A stretch of DNA of 64,000 nucleotides from Bemisia tabaci (Eukaryota > Arthropoda > Insecta > Hemiptera > Aleyrodidae): assembly GCF_918797505.1 (NCBI RefSeq), contig NC_092795.1:34025131-34089130 (forward strand), in the 5' to 3' direction. The notes below the pieces were generated by a model. The model did not search any database. It saw only the letters and a list, made by a program, of their open reading frames with translations, and was not told the DNA's origin. Position 1 is the first letter of the stretch. Every line of letters begins with the position of its first letter. A program made the position numbers and the translations under genes. Positions 34,135 through 45,538 of this stretch are shown here, one piece after another.

Positions 34135-34886
34135 GAAAACCGGAGAAGGGAGGTGAAAATCGGAGAAGGAGGTGAAAACGGAGGAGGTGAAAACCGGAGA
34201 AGGGAGGTAAAAACTAGTGAAAATCGGTATTGGGAAGTGGAAACTGGAAATGGTTGGGAGAAACCCTAAATGGGAAGTTAAACCTCATAGCGGAAGAGAA
34301 AACTGGCAATGGAAAGTGAAAACTTAAAAACGGAAGTGAAAACTAGCAAAGGGCAGTGAAAACCGGAAATTGAAGGTGAGAACCAGTAACAGGAAGTGAA
34401 AACCGGAAGTTGAAGAGCAGATACAAATGGTGGAAGTTATTAATAAAAACCGGGAAAGGAAAAGAAAACCGGAAGTTAAAAGTGACCTGAAAAAAAAAGT
34501 TGATAATCAAAAGTGGAAAGTAAAAACAGGCTAAAGGGAGTGAAAACCAGGTACAAAGTGGTGAGAATCGGCAGTAAAAGTCGAAGGTGGACCGGAAATA
34601 GAAAGTTCGAATTCGAGGTTGAAGGGAAAGCCGCGAGTGAAAAGCAAAAACCGGGAATGAGAGGGGAAAAGCGCAAATGGAAAGTTAAAAGCGGAAATGG
34701 AAAATAAAAACCGGATAGAGGAAGTGAAAATCGGAAATGAGAAGTGAAATCCGGAAGTAATAAGTGAAAGCCTGAATCGGATGCCGAAAATCGGAGGTGG
34801 AAAATAAAACCCAGAAGAGGAGAAACGCCAAAGTGAGAGGTAAAATCTGGGAAGAGAAGAGAAATCCAGAGAGGAACGCAGATAAA
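34135..34886 (+). repeat. purine-rich minisatellite, about 20-bp unit
   Basis: Roughly 36 degenerate units resemble GAAAACCGGAAATGGGAAGT, strongly purine on the + strand. The minus-strand ORFs here (FTSHFRFSLP repeats) reflect the repeat and are not genes. It ends about 480 bp before the putative Pur-alpha start codon. Confidence 0.9.
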
Positions 34887-35370
34887 AATTTTCCACCATA
34901 GTAAAAACATGCCAGATTGATTGAGCTAACTACATTATTTTAATTTATGTGGGATAGGTTGACCTACAAAGACAGCTCGGTTGCAGTGTAGCACGGCGCG
35001 CGTCAGAGCAGTCCTGCCCTTTCCGACCATTATAGTAGTGGCGCCTCTAGATCAAGAAAGCAATCTATGCTAGGTATACCATTTTGAGCGAGCGTCGCTC
35101 AGGAATACATTCGTTCGTATTACGTCACTGTACCTTTTCAAGCTGTAATTAGGGTTTGCGGTTTTTCAGGGATACTTTGAAAACCCTAAACCTTTACCAG
35201 TTCCTTAATCGTCAAGTTCATTCTGAGATTTGAGAGAAGTGCGTCCGTCTTTGGCGAATCTGTGTTCGGTTGTGGAGCTACTTTTTCTGTCATTTGCAGT
35301 CTGAATTTCCGGTTGTTCAGTATCAATTTTGGTGAAAAATTAGGGTTAAATCTTTGAGTTGGTTTAGGAT

Positions 35371-35413
35371 ATGTCGGACCGAGAGAGCGGAGATGAAGCA
35401 CCTCAGGGTCAAA
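35371..35413 (+). CDS. Pur-alpha: putative Pur-alpha first coding exon
   Basis: The ATG at 35371 opens MSDRESGDEAPQGQ, followed by a strong CAAA/GTAAGT donor, leaving one base of the next codon. Human PURA begins MADRDSGSEQGG and insect Pur-alpha proteins begin MSDRGSG-like, so the match is good though short. Pur-alpha is a single-stranded nucleic acid binding protein with three Pur repeats that binds purine-rich (GGN)n DNA and RNA and acts in transcription, replication and dendritic mRNA transport. The Pur repeats are not in this exon. Other nuclear proteins can start in a similar acidic way, so the call needs the downstream exons. Confidence 0.5.
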
Positions 35414-37145
35414 GTAAGTTCACCAAAATGTTCATTTCTCTAGTGAATAAGATGCAAATCCATTTGGAGAACTTTTCCTCCGTATTAATCGCTACATTGG
35501 CACTCTTTGACCCCCTCTTTTTCCATATTCTAAATCCAAAATGGCGAACTCTGCACCTTTCAAAACTAAAATTTTAATTTGATGTTTACTCTCATCTCCA
35601 TTTAGTTTCACATCTTATCACTTTGTAGATTCGTCCTTCATTTCCTTATCATTTCACGAATTTGAGCATCCTCCTCCCTAACCCCTATTCTTCAGATTTT
35701 GCTTTAGACTGTTCAGGCTATTTTTGGATTACTTGACGGATTAACAAAGAAGAAATTCAACATACTTTGTTTTGTTTGTTCATAATAGCCTGAAGTTTTC
35801 ACACGCATTTACTACCCACTTTATGTTCCTCGATAAAAAGATTTGAGACATCTTTGTGCTTAATTGTGAATCCTATTCACAGCCCTTACGCGCCCTTTTT
35901 TCCTCTGGACCCATTAGCTCATCCTTTTCTTTAGCCTGTTGGTAGTCATTCTACTTATGTCAGTGCTATCTCAAAAATATTCTCCTTGCAATGTAGTATT
36001 CTCTTCAAGTAGATGACATTGTCCCTTTCCACCTAGATACCAGTACCCATCAAACATATTTAAGGGATCACGACTCAATTCTACTTACGTTTCTTTACGG
36101 TTGTTAAGGTTAGAAAAAGAACTTTTCTGCCTTTTTCCCCAAGCCACTTTGGCTTTCCATAATCTGTCGAGGTTCCTTTCAAGGTGCCCCTGTGAAGTGA
36201 GTATTGATTCAATGGTGCTGCTCTTGGAATCCAGGCCATTGATTTTGTCAATTTCAATTCCTTGACTCCCAATATTCCTCGATAGTAGGTGAATGTCAAT
36301 GTGCCTAGCATCTCAACATATCTTAAGATTTGAGCCTCTGTGCAGGAACATTCATTCCCTCTGTGTTTGAGAACCACTCTTATTTCAGCCTTCAACATTT
36401 TCATGTTGTGGCCCCCTGATCTGAATACCCCGTGGCCGAATCTGCCTCTCATCAATTTGTTTTCTTAAATTTTCCCTGACTGATTTCTTCAACAAACTTC
36501 ACTCTTTAACTTACATGCTCTTCTCATTGCCATAAATGGTCCAATGATGAGTCAAAACCAACCATCTGGAATCTTTGTTGAGTATTAATCCGAAAGGAAT
36601 GTTTTATTATGCATATTATTTTCCTGTTGCTTATAAGGATCTTTTAATTATTAGTAATACGTTTGAATTTACCATTAGACGTAATCTTCTCATCAACCTA
36701 TGAAACATAGTACTTAAGGACCCAATTATTAAGGAGAGGGAATTCTAGGAACTTCAATTTCCCAGATTCGACAGGGAAGGAGCGGCTTTATTGTTTGTGG
36801 TTTTCCTTGATTAACTGTAGGAGCAACTGAAACTCGGTTTAAAAGAAATATCTTCTGCCTCTTTTAAACTTTGCGCACCTATCCCACCAGTGATAGCATT
36901 CTTTCCTTTAATTATCGTTAGAATGTCATGCTTTATAAGTAAATGCCAATCAGTGTTTGGCAGGAGATCTGCCGTTCTTAGTATACATGTAGTAACTTAT
37001 TTACATATTTATTTCTGACTGCATGTTTCATGACATGAAAAACAAGTTTCTTTCCCACTTCATACTGTCAGAAAAGTGTATGTAAGCACCTTTCAGCCCA
37101 AAGTGATGAAATGAAGTTTAATGGTAATCAGGGTTTCATGTCTGA
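35414..37145. other. first intron, left part
   Basis: AT-rich. A minus-strand ORF of 124 codons at 36081-36455 has no recognised domain. Nothing else is supported. Confidence 0.45.
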
Positions 37146-37295
37146 TAGAACTGGGGAAAGAAAAGGAGAGACAAAAGTCACATCAGTCTGGATGCGTCAA
37201 TCATCAGTTGGCCCATTGGTTAGCATGCAAATATTTGTTGAATGGTGCAATTTTTGGGTGTGACATTTGTCTCTTCTTTTCTTTCCCCAGTTCTA
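37146..37295. mobile_element. 150-bp MITE with TA ends (Tc1/mariner-like)
   Basis: The left end TAGAACTGGGGAAAGAAAAG and the right end CTTTTCTTTCCCCAGTTCTA are inverted copies. The similarity runs about 37 bp with three differences. The TA at each end is consistent with a TA target duplication. Confidence 0.85.
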
Positions 37296-38209
37296 GATAG
37301 AGAGACATGGTTTATGCAGAAGAATACATCAACAAATTTTATAATAATTATTTCCACATTGAGCTTGGTTCAGGATGTGGAACTAATTGAAAATAGTGCA
37401 TTGTGTATGCAATAAAGCCGATTCACACGGGTCAGTCATTCCTGCCGACGAGTTTGGAAATCCTACTACAAATTGGTGGTCATGAACTTAAATGCAATGC
37501 ATTTCTTTCAGGAGAAGCCAATGCTAGATGATACTACTTAAGTGCAGTTGAATGAGAGCCAGGCAAAGGAGTGAATTTCAAATAGATGTGTAGTGATTGA
37601 TCTGTGTGGGATGGTCTTTATGAGGAAGAAAAACAGCTTATCTCTGAGCCCGAAGGGGGCTCAAAAATTTTTGAAATTTCAAAATTATTTTGACACACTT
37701 TGAGGCCTCCGCAATAGAAATTTTTCATTGATTTCTGCACATAAATTTCTCTGTTCTAAGGAAGTATTTTCAGCTCGAAATGCTTGGAATTTTCGCAAAG
37801 AGCTATTGTTGGCAAACATTCCCCCGGGATTTTGAGGGGGGTGGGGGCAGATACACCCATGAATTAGAGGTTTACCATGTCCACCCACCTTCTTAAGTGG
37901 TCCTTTGATTCAGCACACCTCATTCTTTCCATCAGAGTGATCTTTACATAGAGGCGATATTTTTACAGTGGTGCCCTGTACACACAGTTCTTTATTCCAG
38001 CATCTAATGTCAACACTGTCAATGATTTTTTGAGAAAATATGTGTGGGAGGGGGGGGGATTTTCTTGAAAAATCTGCAATGAAGTTGGCGTTTGATTCTG
38101 AAGTAAGTTTGCACCTTGCACCTATTGTAAACATTTGGTGAAAATACTTGACAGGAAGATATTAATATTCTTTCAATGGGTGCTAATCTGAGAATGATAA
38201 TGCAATTTC

Positions 38210-38641
38210 GGAGGGTATTGATTTGATTGACACGAATCAATCGAAAAGTGAAAACATGAATCGATCTCAAAGTGAAAACACAAATCGATCGACACCGATT
38301 TGATGAACAATTAATTTAAAAAACCCACCGTCGATTCCATTGACATGAATCGATGGCCAGTTAATTTAAAAAAGTCAGTGTCGATTCGATTGACATGAAT
38401 CGATCAAAAAACAAAAACGTGAACCGATCAACATGATTCCATTGACACCAATTCAATCCACCTACATATTTGTCATTCGACTCACAGATTTGTTGTTCAA
38501 TTCACGGTTGTCAATCGGTTCACATTTTGGTTTTTTGATCGATTCATGTCAATTGAATTGACATTGGTTTTTTAATAATTTGTCAATTGATTCACATTAT
38601 CATTTTTCGATCGATTCATGTCAATTGAATCTGTACCCTCT
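38210..38641. mobile_element. 432-bp MITE with 9-bp TSD
   Basis: It is flanked by TGCAATTTC on both sides (38201-38209 and 38642-38650). The ends GGAGGGTA and TACCCTCT are inverted, and the interior is made of GATTCATGTCAATTGAAT-type palindromes. A 9-bp duplication suggests a Mutator-like element. Confidence 0.85.
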
Positions 38642-38650
38642 TGCAATTTC

Positions 38651-39901
38651 TTCCCCTCGGAACCCCAAAAATAAAAAGAGAAAAGGGTGTTATCTTACCG
38701 TGGAAGGAAAAGAAAATTAAGGGTGTCTAAATTTCTCCTGAAGAGAACTTTCGGCCCCCCCCCTCCTCTCCTTTCTAATTATTCTAAATTCCACCTCCTG
38801 TCTTCAAAGATTTATTTCATTCATCGCCTCCGTCTAGACAGAGTTTCCATAAATGACTAACAGCAAGTTGAAAAGCTGTCTCCTTTCCAGATTTAGGTTC
38901 CAACTGCCCATCTGTTTCATAAGCATTGTTTTGGCTCACTCTAATAGGACAAGGCAATTTAGGCAATTGATTAATCTTATCTACCTAGTTGTCTTTTTCA
39001 TTTTTCATGACACAGAAACAACTGATATTACAGTATGTAATTGGTCCAGTCACAAATATTTTTTTAATGTTTTTGCTACATTTATCAGACATTGATCAAA
39101 GCCCGATGAAATTTCCATGGGTAGGTAATTGGGCTTTTTGCTTCTCTGATTTAACTGTTGGCTTCTCAAGTATCACCTTATGTTGTAAAATCCATTGTCG
39201 CCAAATGTGAAATTGTAAATTTTTCAAAAATTCTTACCAGAGGAGTTTCCCTGCAAATATTTTTGTTTTAAAAATAGACTCTTTCTAGTGTATGTGACAA
39301 GAAGTGGTAATTAATTTCTCTTATGAAAACTCTGATGATAAAGTAGGCAAACAAACATAAAGCATGTGTGATTATGGCCTCTGTCAGAATTATTTTGTGT
39401 GGTACTTGTCAGGTAAGAATGGTCTAAAATTTTAATCGTTCAAAAATTCAATTTGATCCTGTATGTAACCTTGTTCAATTATTGTTAACAAGATACTTAT
39501 GACTTTTTTAAACCATCTCACCCAGACAAAACATACCAAATGAATGGATAGCACTTATGGATAGTTACCCATATAAAACGAAAGAAGTTGAACGAAAACC
39601 AATTGCGGCGCACTGCAATTTTAGATTTATCAATTCTGGTTGAAGAAGACACACAGTTTACAGTTCTGTGTTATTCTTTAAGTTTTTAAGTTGACAAATT
39701 GGCTTGATATGTCGGTTTTTTTTCCTTGTGCTTGATTAAGTTTTATTTTTTTGCCTTTATAACCTTTTTCATCATAATGTCTACTTTTCCCATCTGATCT
39801 CACTAATGGCAACCAGTTCTTAAGGACAATTAATAGCTTCATTGATCTAGATTTTATTCATTTACTTATTTACCTATTTATTTATTTATTTATTTTTTCA
39901 G
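38651..39901. other. first intron, right part
   Basis: AT-rich DNA ending in a (TTTA)n pyrimidine-rich tract at 39853-39899 that forms the acceptor of the next exon. Confidence 0.5.
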
Positions 39902-39934
39902 ACAAGTATGGTCAAGATGGCGGCAGCCATGATG
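39902..39934 (+). CDS. Pur-alpha: putative Pur-alpha second coding exon (33 nt)
   Basis: The acceptor TTATTTTTTCAG and donor GATG/GTGAGT bound 33 bases. The single A left over from exon 1 plus AC gives Asn, so the joined protein reads GDEAPQGQN-KYGQDGGSHDG. The frame, strand and glycine-rich content suit the short flexible N-terminus that precedes the first Pur repeat in insect Pur-alpha. It is phase 1 on both sides and could be a microexon. The next exon, expected to carry the conserved first Pur repeat, was not seen up to 64 kb, implying an intron of over 24 kb or a wrong call. Confidence 0.45.
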
Positions 39935-40571
39935 GTGAGTCTCTTGTATATTTAATTTTTTTTCCAGTCACAACCTTATTCTTCTCAACTAATATAACTT
40001 GTAGTGGTATATGGGTTGTTTCAAAGTGTCAGAAATTGGTATCCAGCTGTAAAAGACAAAACTCATTTGACTCTTTTAGTGCTTTGTGATATTATCGACA
40101 CACTTCAAAACTATTCTAATTTGGTAACCTGTCAAACAAATTTTTCTCAGCTTGGCAAGGTTGCCTAGTAGGTACAGATTTTTCATAAGTTTTCTGCACA
40201 AAAGGTAGAAGAAATAAAACAGTAGGAATATTTTAGTGTAGCTTTCATTAGAGGGGGTTCTCGCTTCAATATAAAATTCTTTGTAGCTGCATGGTTATTT
40301 CAACCTTAAAGATTGCCAGATTCTGAATTTTTTTCTTGAGGCATTGAGAGTGTTAACGAAATCATCATGAGATACTTCCTCAATTGTGTTTCATGGATTC
40401 TTTCAGGAACTCACCCTGAATATATGAAGGGGTTGAAAACTTGGATTTTCTCGGATTTTTTTTCTGGATTTTTTGGATATTGCTTGAAAACTTGAATTTT
40501 ACCCTTCAATAAGTAATTGTCAGTGATAAGTAAATGCTCATTCTGCATGGAGAGTTAATAATGATACTTAC
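39935..40571. other. second intron, first part
   Basis: AT-rich and without recognised features. Confidence 0.4.
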
Positions 40572-41508
40572 CAGGGCCGGATTATCTATTTGCCGTCCAT
40601 AGGCCGCCTGTATTTTGCCGCCCCCTTCTCATTCGTTTTGAAACATCAATAAAAACCATCAAGTGAACGTGCCGTTGGGGGAGGGGTGCGTAAGACGTGT
40701 TTACTCGTGTTGCACACACTTTTTGCAAAAGCCCTGTCAACACTACTAGCAAAAGTTCATGGAACTTTGCGCGAAAGTTAGGTTTAATAAAAATTAACGA
40801 AAAAATTATGAAAGAACAAACATAAATATGGTTTAATAATTTTAACTTCCGCCGCACCGCGCTGACCGAACTGTGTTTTTGCGCAATGCGTGAAGTATTC
40901 CCACAGTCTAGCAGGCGCTATGCGTTTCTCGCCGACCGCTGCTGAACGCAGTGTGTTTGACGCAATGCGTGAGGTATTCATGCAGTCTTGTAGGCGCTAT
41001 GCGTTTCGCGTCGACCGCTGCGCTGCTGGCCGCACTGTATTTGACGTAATGCGTGAAGTATTCATGCAGTCTTGTAGGTGCTATGCGTTTCGCGTCGACC
41101 GCTGCTGGCCGCACTGTATTTGACGTAATGCAGGGAGTATTCATGCAGTCTTGTAGGCGCTAATATGTATTTCATGTCAACCGCCGCGCCGAGGGCTTCT
41201 CGTTTTCATCTCAAGTTCTCGTCATCATTGCTCTCTGCACCGCGCCATTTCAGGCCAAATTGTGTGTTTGGTTTCTCTCTTAACTCGACTACTCAAAGGT
41301 GCTGTCTCTTATATCATCGAAAGACGACAAAATTGGAAATTACTATACTCTCAGGAAATGAGAGTTTTTGTCGCCTTTTCTCGTTTGCAAATTTTTTTCT
41401 TTATCCGATTTTTTTATACCCACATTTAAGAAAGTGCAAAATTTGCCGCCCCCTAAATTTGCCGCCATGGGCCGCGGCCCATATGGCCACCCCCTAAATC
41501 CGGCCTTG
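40572..41508. mobile_element. hAT-like element, CAGGGCCGGATT family, copy 2
   Basis: The ends are CAGGGCCGGATTAT and AAATCCGGCCTTG. AATGATAC occurs just outside both ends (offset by four bases on the left), probably the remains of the 8-bp duplication. It carries a shorter satellite array and lacks the nested insert of copy 1. Confidence 0.85.
40868..41165 (+). repeat. 79-bp satellite array, about four units
   Basis: These are the same monomers as in 29441-29905 but more diverged, with GTCGACCGCTGCTGGCCGC in place of GACGGCTGTTGACCGC and one unit lengthened. Confidence 0.9.
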
Positions 41509-42159
41509 AATGATACCTAAAAGGAAGCAGAAGAAAAAGAAACCTATATGAAATCCTCATAGTCCATAATCACGATACAGGGAGAAAACTGTGCATCCAG
41601 GAAGAAATTATGAAAAAAAATTTGCAAAGTGCTTGAAAATTTTTCAAACAGTGCCTGATTTTTTATGCTGTATGAACCAAGAGCTGCCCACGGAATGCCT
41701 TCTTTGCTTGACTATTTTTTCATTCCTGATCGTATCTAGCCATTTGTAATTTCGGCAATTTCCCACTTTTTTCGTCTGATGAACTCAGTGAGCTAATGAA
41801 GTGGAGAGGGGAGGAAATCCAAGTTTTCGACCCGTTCACAGGGTGAGTTCCTGAAAGAATTTATGAATCCCCATCTTGGATGTATCTTATGATGATTTCG
41901 TTTTTAGACAGTTCGGAGTTTTCTTTTGCGTCGAAGATTGCAAATCGCTGGACAGTGTTGTCCGTAATCATCATTTGTGAAGAACTATCTACATATACCT
42001 CAACTGTGCCATTTGCTGATTGGTGTGAGAGTTTTAGGGTTTCGCGGAGCCCCGAGCACAGAATATAAACCAAGAAGATGGTGACATTGTTTTAGACGTG
42101 ATGAGTAATTTTACATGTAAATGATCCGAAATGAGCACAGTACCAACTTTGGTGGATAT
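41509..42159. other. intron DNA, nothing recognised
   Basis: Overlapping ORFs at 41861-42073 on both strands have no family signature. Confidence 0.4.
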
Positions 42160-42461
42160 CAGGGTGTTTACAGGTCCGGAATTTAAGGAAGGTGCGAAAA
42201 TAGCACTGATTTCTTAAGGACGGTCCGGAAGTACTGAAAAAGTGCGGAATTCCGCAAGAAGGTCCGGATTTTTTTCCATTTTTTTTATCCCAATTTGAGC
42301 GAGAAATTCAAATTTTTGAAATTTTTCGAATTTCGTGAAATGGAGGTACTGAAAAAGAACTGAATTTTTCTGTGGAGGACGTACTGAATTTCTCGGGAAT
42401 GTGCTGAAAAAGCACTGTAAAAGAACTGATGTTTGGCCAGCCTGTTTAAGTAGACACCCTG
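42160..42461. mobile_element. CAGGGTGTYTAC element A (GGTCCGG type), 5-bp TSD
   Basis: The ends are CAGGGTGTTTAC and GTAGACACCCTG, flanked by GATAT on both sides. The interior repeats GGTCCGGAA and GTACTGAAAAAG motifs. A truncated relative closes the window at 63913. Confidence 0.85.
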
Positions 42462-42500
42462 GATATGTTTGTCGGGAACTACGCTTTTTCTGTAGTGTTA

Positions 42501-42778
42501 CAGGGTGTCTCGCATCAGGAAAAATCGGAAAATATCAGGAATTTTGGCCGATCAGGAAAAAATCAGGAAAATCGGAAGAATCGGACGTTTTATCAGGAAT
42601 TTTTCTTACGCGAATCTCCTCGGCGGAGGAAGTCTTACTGCTTTTTGCCTACCGTGCCAGGAGTCGAGAAAAATCAGGAAAATATCAGGAATTTTCAAAA
42701 TGAAAAACTCAGGAATTTTTCATACAATATCGGGAAAATATCAGGATTTTTCAAAATTAAAAAATACTAGACACCCTG
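42501..42778. mobile_element. CAGGGTGTYTAC element B (ATCAGG type), 5-bp TSD
   Basis: The ends are CAGGGTGTCTCGCATCAGG and CTAGACACCCTG, flanked by TGTTA. The interior is packed with AATATCAGGAA motifs. ORFs over it are translations of the repeat. The sister copy is 59821-60107. Confidence 0.88.
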
Positions 42779-42839
42779 TGTTATTCATTCCTAAATTTAA
42801 ATATGGATTACCTCAGGTTGGGTTCGTTTAAATTGAGCC

Positions 42840-43230
42840 CTTTCAGCTCAATGAAAGACCCGCAAACGGGGAACCAACCAGAGAGCAGCAAAGGCATGGC
42901 GGTATTCACCTCGCACACACTTGAAACAGCCCAGAGCCCACTGTGCGCAGTACGCGGTGCGTGCGCGATTTCCGGAGCGGGAGTTGGGGTGAGTCACTGG
43001 GCCGGTGGCGGTCGGTGCGCTGAGTGACGTCACCGGGGGCGTCGGGCCGTGACCGCAGCTAGCTGTACCCCCTCCCCACTGTCCCAGGCCCCGTTCTGGT
43101 GAGGGCACGGGGCGCCCCATGACTCATCCGTGCCAGAATGCGAGCGGATTGTGGATTCCCGCGAGAGCCCCCGCCCCCCTCCCCGCACGGTGTTCGGGAG
43201 CGAAAGTTCTTTCACAAGCCCCGTGAAAAT
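42840..43230. other. GC- and CpG-rich island
   Basis: Composition shifts sharply to GC here, with frequent CG dinucleotides (GGGGGCGTCGGGCCGTGACC). It could be a promoter island or a GC-rich repeat. No TATA box or start codon is convincing. Confidence 0.35.
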
Positions 43231-43294
43231 CGCAAGAATTTCACCTCAGGAAACTCAAAATGTGCTCAGCACCACCAGGTGTTGCCTGTTACTA

Positions 43295-43532
43295 CACTGG
43301 AAAAAAAAAAAAAAAAACACATTGGATCTAGAGTCCAGGCTCTTGAAAACATTAACAAGAAAAAGGACTCTTGATTCAATCAGATTTAAGCTTAAATCAA
43401 AAGGAAATCCGCTCAAATTAAGAGGCTAGGTTCTTGGTTTAAGCTTAAATCTGATTGAATCAAGAGAATTTTTTCTTGTCGATGTTTTTAAGAGTCTGGA
43501 CTCTAGATCCAATGTGTTTTTTTTTTCCAGTG
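43295..43532. mobile_element. palindromic MITE, CACTGG family, copy 2
   Basis: The ends are CACTGGAAAAAA and TTTTTTTTCCAGTG, with inner arms CATTGGATCTAGAGTCCAG and CTGGACTCTAGATCCAATG. Confidence 0.88.
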
Positions 43533-45207
43533 AAGGGACCGCTCTCAAAATACACCATGCCGTAGAATTTTGTGGTTCCGTGAAAATAACTTGCTGTGAA
43601 TCGAATTTTGGTCGAATCGTCACGAACAGATTGTTAATCTCAGGCTATTGAATTCTCAGTGACTTAGAGGAAGAGTCGCACGATCTCATTAGCCAACATC
43701 CGATGAATCTCTTCAGATTTTAAATTTCCACTCAAGAAGTTATCCCCCCCCCCCCTCCCATCCAAATCTTTTCGCTCTCGGTTTTTAGAACCCTCAAAAA
43801 ACGGAAACTATCAGAGGACAGAAATTACCCTCACAAATTAGAGAACTCATCAGGAAATCTGTCTCAAAAATCGGAATTTCCGCTATCTTCGCTTTGGACC
43901 ATCTCGCTTCAGGGTTTCCAACAGTCTGACGAACCCGGGATCGTCGGGAGAAGAAATGGATTTAAAACCTTACAAAAGTCTGGAGTTTCCTTTTAAAATG
44001 CGAGAAGTTAGGTACCTAATATTGATTTTTGTTTGTTTTTTTTCTCCCATTTTCTTTTTTTCTACCTACAAATTCTTATCAGAATTGAAAATTAAACCAG
44101 ATTTCTACTACCCAATCGTTCAACTGTCGTTATTTTAAACTTTTCGCTGTCTAGTGTAGAACCGATGGATCGAAAAAGTGACCGAAGCTCAGCGCACACC
44201 GGGCTCGGAACTTGTCGACCAGAACATGGCACCAGCTCTCCCGTTTACAGTACGTCTCAATGTACTCTATGAACTAGTCTGACGGGCCTCTCTCCCGTAC
44301 ATTGTTTTCCTATGAAACTGTTAGGATTTCATTCGCAATACTAGCTAGCGCGTCCGAAAATTCAGAGGGAACTTAGTTACGACGTGTCTCCGCTGCAAGG
44401 CCGGATATTTGTGTTTTAAATCCACCATTCAATTAGCGAAAACTCATCTTTTTCTCGAACTTACTTCGAATAAAAAATATAAAAGAACAATAAGAAGGGA
44501 AGGGGGAGGGGGCACCGTACGAGCGTCCTCATGTCGGAGGATGTTATGGATCTCCGGCGCCACGTCATGTCTTGTCACGTTGTCACGTTCAGTTCTCCCC
44601 CGCGAAAACCTCAAGGACGAGATCATTTCATAATTTCGACGGAGATTTCGATGCGCGGGCCCATCGTCGCTCCTGGGCCCCGTTTGGCAAGGGCGTCCGA
44701 AATTCCGAACCAACTATAGCCCACTAATTAAATGTGCAATGGCGTAGCTGCTCGCGGCTCGACCTTGCTAAATACGCGCGTTTGTTATGCGAATTTTATG
44801 AATGGGCCCGGGCCCCCTCCTCCGCGCCACGCGTCGCGGATTGCTCACCCGCCCCGACCCCGGCCGGCGCTGGAGTTCCGAGAAGTGAACCGTGAGTCAC
44901 TCACCGTCTGGCCGTTGTCTCCCGAGCTGTCGTTATTCGAAGGAAATCGTCGTAGTCGTCCTCTGGGAGGGGTTAAGTCATACTCAAAAGAAAGCGCAGG
45001 GTTGGGGGAGTGAATCAAATGGAAGCTTGAACAGCTAAACAATTTCTGGGAAGCTCTCTAGGTAAACAGATTTTGACCGTATACTAGTAAAAGTCAACGG
45101 AATTCAAAAAAAAAAAAAAATGTAGGTAAGTGGGGTTTTTATCGAAGGACAGGGAAAGTGAGGGAATTCGGAAATGTTAGGGTCGGAGGAAAGCAAAAGA
45201 AATGAAG
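43533..45207. other. mixed AT- and GC-rich DNA, no gene seen
   Basis: A GC-rich patch lies at about 44640-44970. Overlapping ORFs on both strands there are typical of stop-poor GC-rich DNA. Confidence 0.4.
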
Positions 45208-45216
45208 AAATTACGG

Positions 45217-45529
45217 TAGAGTCCCTTTATAAGGAGAGTTGAGGCAAGAGAGCTTATGGATGTCACAAACGGGAATAAAGATTACACAAATGGGACGTTT
45301 TTTGTAATCTTTGATCAATCCGTTCCCGAATTTCTATCTCCGTTCTCTCTCTCTCATTCCATTTGTTCCTTGACGTACCCCCAATTCCCCGGTCCATTCC
45401 AGTTGTTAATCTTTGATATTGATGAAAATGTAATCTTTATTCCCGTTTGTGACACAATGAAGGCCTAAAATACGGGGGCCAATCAGAAATGGATTCGCAT
45501 TGTCTTTACTCTCAGTATCAAGGGACTCT
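45217..45529. mobile_element. TAGAGTCCCTTTATA MITE, copy 1, 9-bp TSD
   Basis: It is flanked by AAATTACGG on both sides (45208-45216 and 45530-45538). The ends TAGAGTCCCTTTATA and ATCAAGGGACTCT and the inner ACAAACGGGAATAAAGATTA motifs match the copy at 57425-57735, which has a different target. Confidence 0.92.
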
Positions 45530-45538
45530 AAATTACGG

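Noticed and set aside
34476..34910. Minus-strand ORFs of 122-144 codons, Phe/Ser/Pro-rich
   Set aside because: They are produced by the purine-rich minisatellite read on the other strand.
36081..36455. 124-codon minus-strand ORF
   Set aside because: The composition is protein-like, but I found no family signature, splice context or repeat to anchor it.
42401..42831. Three overlapping + strand ORFs of about 100 codons
   Set aside because: They follow ATCAGG repeats of a MITE, and the same peptides reappear at 59807-60089.
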